This document shows, one piece after another, positions 37,013 through 46,000 of a stretch of 64,000 bases of DNA (position 1 is the stretch's first letter; each line of letters begins with the position of its first letter). Below the pieces are notes generated by a model. The model ran no database searches. It saw only the letters and a list, made by a program, of their open reading frames with translations, and had not been told where the DNA came from. The position numbers and the translations under genes were made by a program. Origin of the DNA: Artemia franciscana (lineage: Eukaryota > Arthropoda > Branchiopoda > Anostraca > Artemiidae); assembly GCF_032884065.1 (NCBI RefSeq), contig NW_027063627.1:1698284-1762283 (forward strand), given 5' to 3'.

Positions 37013-40000
37013 AACTCCAGACAGAGTCAAACATTTAAAATTGATAGAACTCTTGATTCCAAATAAGATCTGAAGCCCCATTAGGTTTTTTATTATTATT
37101 ATTATTTCCCGTTGGCTTGGTCTTCTACCGACAGCTATAGTACATGATACCAGTTCGCCCCTTGCGATCAAGAATGCGTCCACTATGCGTATAGCAGAAG
37201 TTATCCCGCCACAAGTACCTTTAAGGAACTTTTTCTAGCTTTTTCTTAACATTTCCCATGGACTTGTTCTAGTACCGACGATTATAGTACATCATACCAG
37301 TTCACCTCCTGCGATCGAAACTTCGTCCACTAGGCGTACATCAGAAGCTTATCCAGTATGAAGTACTTTTAAGGGGCTTTCACGATTTTTTTCAACATTT
37401 CCCATGGACTCGGTCCGGTACCAACAACTATAGTATGTGATATCAGATCACCCCTTGCGATCGAGATTGCGTCCACTAGGCGTACGTCAGATGGTTATCC
37501 TGTCTGAAGTACCTTTAAGGGGGCTTTCAGTAATTTTTTTTAACATCTCCCGTAGAATTGGTGTGTTACCATCAAATTTAGTACATGATACCAGTTCACC
37601 CCCCTGCGATCAAGATTGTGTCCACTAGGCGTACATCAGAAGGTTATCCCGTCTTAAATACCTTTAAGGGACTTTATCCACTTTTTTAAGCATTTACCGT
37701 GGACTTATTCTAGTATTAATTAAAAAAAACTTTCTCCACAAAATACGTTTTTTCAAAAAGAGTGAAGAACCCTATTAAACCTAAACTGAACAAAAAAAGA
37801 ATCAAATAATCTACCAAGCATACAACTACAAAAATCAGCATAAAGAAATTAAACCCAAAACGAACAGAAATTGCAATAAATAATGAAGTCAGTCTCAAAA
37901 TTAGGAGAAATTAACATGAGTAGGGTTCAAAACCCCTATGCTTTCTAAAAGCCACAATATAATTTGCATTTTACAGAGAAAAGTTCAAATGCATGTGTAT
38001 TGTCAGTTTAATATACAGATACTGGTATTAATCCTTAGAACCTTAGTTATTTTTTAATTTCTTAAAGTTATAAAAGTGTAGGAAAAAAAAAATCAGTAAA
38101 GTGTAAATTATATTCTGGCTTTTAGAAAGCATAGGGGGTTTTGAACCGTATTCAAGTTAATTTCTGCTTGTTTTGAGTGTTGTTGTCTCTAAATTTTTAT
38201 TTGTAAATTGTTGTCTCCAAATTTGCATTGGACGTTTTAAGGGAAATGATGAGCATGGAGGAAGGGGGGAAGCTGGTTGCTCTCAAATCACTTTGACTCT
38301 TAAAAAGGTCACTATAACTTCAAATTTCAAACCAAATAAGCCCCACCTGAAGCTTATATGACAGCCCATTCCATAAAAACCTTATATGCCCTCATGGCAT
38401 AAACTAAAACCCTATACCCGGGTTGTTGAGGGGTTGTTTCACCCCTTGAAACATTATTATATGTACTTTGAACTATTTTTAATCGCTATCTCATAATTTC
38501 AATCAGATGCGTTTGGTGAAAAGAGGGGTTGTTGGGTAGGGAGGGAGGGTGGCTAAATGCCCTCTGTCACTTTTGATGCCTAAAAAAGAACTAGAATTTC
38601 CAATTTCCAACCAAATGAGCCTCTGCTAAAGTCAAACAGCCATCCCTTCCCTAAGAACTTTAAATACTCGCGGCATAACTTACAATCCTCTCCCCTAGAC
38701 TATAATGGCTTGCATCAGCCTCAAAAGCATTGTTACATGGTCTTTGGACTATTTTGAGTAAAAAGGACTGTCTTGAACTTTTTAATCGATACATTTAGGG
38801 GAAATTGATGGGGTTTTTTTTTGGGGGGGGGTATCTGTCTTCTCATCACTTTGACTCTTAAACAGGACACTAGAAATTCAGACTACCGATCCAATGAGTG
38901 CCTCCAAGGTACATAAGACCACACTTTCTATAAAAACCTTACATGTACCCGGGGCATAACTTACAACCCTTTTCCTGAGAGCTTTGGGGGTGGTAATGTC
39001 TTCCTGAAAGACATAACTTCCAGAATCTTCAACTACAATGAACAAAATTTTTATTGGAAGTCTTTGGGAAAATGATGAGCGTGGAGGGTTGTTGTTCTCA
39101 CATCACTTTGACGCTTAGAAAGGGCACTATAACTTTCAATTTCAAATCAACGCGATCACCCATTCCATAAAAAACCTTATGTGCCCCAAGGACGAGAATT
39201 TCAACCCTATCCCCAGTGCACTGGGGGGGAGGGTTGCGTCAACCCTAGAGGCATTGTTTTAGTTCTTTGGACGATTTTGAGAAAAATCGCTATCCCACAA
39301 TTTTAATCAGATTCGTTTGGTGAAGAGGGGTAGTCGGAAGATGGGGGAGGCCGACTGCCCTCCATCACTTTTGACTCTTAAAAGGGAGCTAGAATTCCAA
39401 TTTACACTAAATGAGCCTCCTCTGAAATTTATGCAGCGATCCCTTTAATAAAAACCTTAAAAACCCCCGCGGCATAACTTACAAACCTTGCTTCTAGACT
39501 CTGGGGTTTGTTTCAAAACCAAAAGCCTTGTTATATGATATTTAGACTGTTTTGAGTAAAATGGCTGTCTCAGAATTTCTATTAGATGCATCTTGGGATA
39601 ATCCGACTTGTATGTGTGGGGAGATGGGATAGCTGCACTCCAATCACAATGACTCTTAAGAAGAGCACTACAACTTCTGATTATCAATCCAATGAGTCCC
39701 CTCCGAAGTTTAAATGGCCACGCTTTCATTATAAACCTCATTTACCCCCTGGGCATATATCACTTCCCTTGCCCTAAGGGCTAGGGGGATTTTTTATCCT
39801 CAAAGACATAATTTCCGGACCTTTCAAATACGTTGAACAAAATAGCTATTTCAAAATTTTGATCGGAAGTGTTTGGGGAAGTGGGAGGGGTGCTAGTTGT
39901 CCTCCAATCACTTTTAACTATTAAAAATGGCACTAGCCCTCTCAATTTCCGATCGAATGTACCCTTTTTTGAAGTTTCTACGAAAACTACTACTACTACT

Positions 40001-43000
40001 ACTACTAATAACTCACTGCAGCACCAAGCCACCTGAGGCCAACACAGCTACGCACGCTCCTCCTCCAACCTAATCTATTTAAAGCCTCCCTCTTTACACC
40101 CTCCCAGGAAGTTCCCATTTCCTTTAAATCCTTATTTATGACATCCTCCCAACCCAGACAAGGACGACCTGCTTTCCGTGTAGCCCCAGACGGTTGGCCA
40201 AAAAGGACAATCTTCGGTAATCTGTCATCCTTCATCCGTAGAACGTGGCCTAGCCATCTCAACCTTTCTTTCATTATAGCCCCAGAAAGCGGGATTGAAC
40301 CACACTTTTCGTACAACCTACTGTTTGAAATACGGTCAGTCAGCCGGGTACCCAGAACAATCCGTAGGCAATTTCTCTGGAAAACATCTAGTAAATTTTC
40401 ATCTGCTTTTTGGAGTGTCCATGCTTCAGAGCCATATTTGACCACTGTCATCACTGTAGCTTCCAATATTCTAATCTTGGTTTGTAGGCTTATCTTTCTA
40501 TTCTTCCAAACTTTTTTTAACTGTGAAAAAACACCCTGAGCTTTAGCTATTCTACTTTTAACATCTTCACTGCTCCCACCATCTTTACTAATAATACTAC
40601 CAAGGTAACTGAAGCTCCCAACCTGATCAATCTTTTCGTTACCTAAGGTCACCTGTTCATCTTCACTTATTCCTAGCCTTAGTGACTTAGTCTTCTTAAC
40701 ATTAATTTTCAAGCCTATTTTAGCACCCTGAACTCGTAAAACCTCTAAAAATTCATTCATTTTGCTCACACTTTCATCTAATATGCTTAAATCATCAGCA
40801 TAATCTAAGTCCAGGAGCGTTCTTCCTCCCCATTTGATTCCATGGTCTCCAATTGCCTTTCCTGTGCTCCTTAAGACGAAGTCCATCAAAATGATCCATA
40901 TAAAGGGGGATAGAACACAACCCTGCTTAACTCCTGATTTAATACAAAACCAGTTGCTAACCTCATTTCCTACCTTAACCGCAGCAGTATTATTCTCGTA
41001 CATAGCGCAAATCACTTTAATGTATTTTTCTGGTATACCATATAACGATAAGGCCTTTGTTAACGCTGTTCTATCAACAGAATCGAAAGCTTGCTCATAA
41101 TCGATAAAACTAAGGACCAAAGGTGTTTGACAACGAAGGGACTTCTCAATTATTAACCTAAGAGTGAAAACATGGTCGACACATCCTCTACCTTTTCTAA
41201 AACCGCATTGTTCTTCCCTTAAAACTTTGTCTACAGCATGTCTCAGTCTAAAAAGTATCATATTACTCAGTAATTTGCTACCTACAGAGACCAGACTAAT
41301 GCCTCGATTATTACGACATTCACTCTTGTCACCTTTCTTATACAGTGGTTTAATTAAGGTTTTCCTAAAATCATTGGGTACTTCCCCTTTGTCAAAAATC
41401 ATGTTCATAATCTTCAGTAGCTTATTCCTAACCTCAGAGCCACCATATTTAAGGAACTCATTAATCATACTATCAGCACCTGGGGCCTTATTATTTTTTA
41501 ATCCTTCTAGTACTGTCGCTAATTCTTCCTCACTAAACAAATCTTCCTTCACATCCAAGGTATCACAAACTTTTTCATTTTCATCTATATCTTTTCCTGC
41601 AACTGTATCTCGGTTTAGCACATTCTCAAAATGTTCCACCCATCTTTCTTTAACTTTTTCCTTATCACTAATTGTGGCCCCATTTCTATCTTTAACTGGG
41701 ACTAGTCCGGATCGGCTACTCCCTTTCAATTTATTAACATGCCAGTATAACAGCTTCTATAAAAACCTTATATGCCCTCAGACCATAACTTGCAACCCTT
41801 GCTCTGAGGGCTATAGGGGGTTGTCATCCTCAAAGACATAATTTCGGATCTTTAAACTACGTTGAACAAAATGACAATCTCAAAATTTTGAGTGATTGTG
41901 TTTGGGGAAATTGTGGGCATGGGAGGGGTGTTAGTTGCCCTCGAATCACTTTTGACTAAAAGTGCCTGTCTGAACAAAAAATTAATAACACATTGTGACA
42001 ACTTCGTTCGTTACTTAGGCAGCGCTATTGCGCTGCCTATAATTGACCACTATAGTACGCGATTCCAGTTCACCCCTTGCGATCGAGGACGCGTCCACTT
42101 GGAGTATGTCAGAAAGCTCTCCAGTCTGAAGTACCTTCAGGGGGCGTCTTTTGTTAATTTAATTTCAATACAATGGAGTCAAACTCCGAGTCAGAACCAG
42201 GAAAATTTAAGCTTAACAGTACTTTACCAATTAAATTCTACCACCTTTATCTCACCCTGCTATGGCCACTCAGCCCCAAGCCTCCGACCCCCTCCCCCCA
42301 AAAAAAATGAGAACTAAAAAGAATAAAATAATTCCTACACCACAAATCTGAAAAAAAAAAGTTTTTTGAAGTGAAAGAAAAAGCAACATTAAAACTTGAA
42401 AAAAAAAACAGAAATTATTTCGTATATAAGGGGAACTGTCCCCTCCTTTAATTCTCGATCGGTGCGCTAAAGTTTTCAAGGCTTTCAAATAGCCGTTCAA
42501 CAATCATTTCGATCGCTTTAAAAACCACTAGAACTATTAATTTCTGTTCGAATAAGACCTCTCCTGGTCTTCTAGGATCTTCATTTTGGTGTGATCGTCC
42601 CTCGGAAAAAGAAAAAAACAAACAAAACAAAAACACGCATCTGTGATCTTTCTTCCGGGAAAAAAAAAATACAAAACTCCATATTTTAGTGGATGGGAGC
42701 TTGAAATATTCGAGGTTGGGTTCTCTAATTGCCACAGTAGGCAAATTTTCTAAGGCTCGTAGCGTTTGATGTGAAACGTTAGATTTGATGAACTTTATAT
42801 GCCTTGAATCAAACAGTTCGTAGTAACAAACTGTTTAACCTGATTCAATATTAACCGAAACTCTAAAAAGCGGAATTTTGACACCAATATATACATCAAA
42901 AGAATCGGATTGCATTGGTAATTTTAAATATATAAGCTTCATCAAGTTTAGTCTTACCCATCAAAAGTTATGAGCTTGAGAAATTTTGCCTTATGTTTGA

Positions 43001-46000
43001 AAAAAAAGGGGATACATCCCCTAAAGGTCATAGTATCTTAATGAAAATCATACCATCAGACTCAGTGGATCAGAGAACCCTATTGAAAAGGTTTCAAGCT
43101 CTTATCTGCAAAAACGTGATTTTTTTTTTTTTTTTTTTTTTTTGCCAAAAGAAAGATCATGGATGCCTGTTTATTTGTTTCTTTTCCAGGGGTGATCGTA
43201 TTGACTCACTTGTCCTAGAATGTCGCAAGAGGGCTCATTCTAAGGAAAACTAGAAGTTCTAGTGCCTTTTTTGATTGTCCAAAAAATTGGAAGGCAACTA
43301 GGCCCCCTCCTACGCTCATTTTTTTCCAAAGTCTCATGGGTCAAAATTTTGAGATAGCCATTTTTTACGTGGGAGGATCTTTCCATGGAGGAATTTATCG
43401 TGGGGGAAGAGAATTTCTATGAAGGGCGCGCTGTATTTTCCAAAATTACTTAAAAACAGTGAGAAATTAAATAAATAAACAATAGTTGTTTTCAACTGAA
43501 AGTAAGGAGTCACATCAAAACTTAAACGAACAGAAATTATTACGTATATGAGAGGGTTCGTACGTGGGAGGATCTTTCCATGGAAGAATCCATCATGGGG
43601 GAAGAAAAATGGAGGGTGACAAGCCCCCCTCCCCGTCCCTCGTTTCTCAAAATCGTCCGATCAAAACTTCGAGAAAGCCATTTAGCCAAAAAAAGCAAAA
43701 AGTAATAAGCAAATTTCGTTTTAATTCTTCATGTGCAATTAAATAAAAAAAACAAGTTTTTTCAACTGAAAGTAAGGAGTGACATCAAAACTTAAAACGC
43801 ACAGAAATTACTTCGTATATGAAAGAGGCTGCTTCCTCATCAACGCCCCGCTCTTTACGCTAAAGTTTGACTCTTTCTCTCAATTCTTCTTTTTAAAACA
43901 GTAAAAAACTTTAGCGTAAAGAGCGGGGCGTTGATGAGGAAGCAGCCTCTTTCATATACGAAGTAATTTCTGTGCGTTTTAAGTTTTGATGTCACTCCTT
44001 ACTTTCAGTTGAAAAAACTTGTTTTTTTTATTTAATTTCTGAACGTTTTTGAATCAATGCATGTTTTGATTTTGGCTCTCCGCAGAGGAATAATCAAAAC
44101 GAAATTTGCATATTTTTTTTTTGGCTCAATGGCTTTCTCATAATTTTGATCGAATGATTTTGAGAAAAAAAGAGCGGGGGACGAAGCCTAGTTGCCCCCC
44201 GATTTTTTGGTTAATTAAAAAGGCAACTAGAACTTTTAATTTTATTTATTGGTAAAAGATTTACGTAACTTATAAATTAGCTTACGTAAAGAACTTTTGT
44301 ATTCTCATGTTTTTATTACATATATGAGGGGATTCGCCCCATCGTCAGTACCTCGCTCTTTACACTAAAGCTTAAATTTTGTCCCAATTCATTAAGAATG
44401 ACCCCCTGAATCACAAAAGCCGTAGAATAAGTAGTTGAAATTACCGAAAATACTTTAGCGTAAAGAGCGAGGTATTAGAAGGAGGTGAGCCCCTCATATG
44501 GGTAATAATTTCCGTTTGTTTTAAGTTTTATTGCTGTTCCTTACTTCCAGCTGAAAAAGCTTTTTCACTTTTATTTTTTAATTGTTTTTTTTTTAATAAT
44601 GCTAGTAAATCCTGCTCTCCCTTCATGGAAATTTTCTTCTCCCATTACAAATTCTCGAAGGAAGTTCCCCAGCATATCCCCCTCTTCTCAACCCCTCCCC
44701 CAAACCAAAAAAATCCTCTTGAAAACGCCTGTATACTTCCCAATAACCATTACTATATGTAAGCACAGGTCAAAGTTTGTAACTTGTTGCCCCTCCCACG
44801 GGGACTGTGGGGGAGTAAGTCGTCCCCAAAGACATAGTTATAAGGTTTTTCGACTACGTTGAATAAAATGGCTATCTCAGAATTTTGATCCGTTGACTTT
44901 TGGAAAATAATTAGCGTGGGAGGGGGCCTAGGTGCCCTCCAATTTTTTTGGTCACTTAAAAAGGGCACTAGAACTTTTCATTTCCGTTAGAATGAGCCCT
45001 CTTGCAACATTCTAGGACAACTGGGTCGATACGATCACCCCTGGGGAAAAAAAAAAAAAACAAAAAAACAAAAAAACAAATAAACACGCATCCGTGATCT
45101 GCCTTCTGGCAAAAAATGCAAAATTCCACATTTTTGTAGATAGGAGCTTGAAACTTCTAAAGTAGGGTTCTCTGATACGCTGAATCTGATGGTGTGATTT
45201 TCGTTAAGATTCTATGACTTTTAGGGGGCGTTTCCCCCTATTTTCTAAAATAACGCAAATTTTCTCAGGCTCGTAACTTTTGATGGGTAAGACTAAACTT
45301 GATGAAACTTATATATTTAAAACCGGCATTAAAATGCGATTCTTTTGATGTAGCTATTGGTATCAAAATTCCATTTTTTAGAGTTTTGGTTACTATTGAG
45401 CCGGGTCGCTCCTTACTACAGTTCGTTACCACGAACTGTTTGATAGGGCAAAATCAAAACCTGCATTAATTCAAAGACATTCAGAAATTAAATACAAAAA
45501 AAGTTTTTTAGCGGAAAGTAAGGGGCGACATTAAAACTTAAAATGATGAGAAATTATTCTGTATATGAAAGGGACTGTCACCTCCTCAACGGCTCATTTT
45601 TTACGCTAAAGTTTGACTCTTTGTCACAGTTCTACTATTTAAAACAATAAAATACTTTAGCGTAAAGAGCAGGACGTTGAGGAGGGACAGCTTCTTTCAT
45701 ATACAGAATAATTTTTTTTCGTTTTAAGTTTTAATGTCACTCTTTACTTTCAGTTTAAAACAAACTTTTTTTTTTAGTTAATCAGCATAAGAATTCAATT
45801 CTTTTGATAGATCCAAAAATTTCAAAAGCTCAAAGACTAGAAAAATTCAGAATCTTTTCGTTTAAGAAATAATTGCAGATAGCTATATTGTGTTGTCATA
45901 CCTATTTTAAATTTTGAATCACTTTTTTAGGTTTTGGTTTGGATATGAAACTCTTATTTTAATATTTTGTGGCAAATTTTAAATTTGTCGAATCAAATTC

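Noticed and set aside
36849..37183. Open frames made of alternating Tyr-Ile residues
   Set aside because: They are translations of the TA microsatellite; the same applies at 52973-53191, 53271-53522 and 56546-56746.
41164..41841. Long open frame on the plus strand over the LINE
   Set aside because: It is the antisense shadow of the intact reverse transcriptase on the minus strand and has no motifs of its own.
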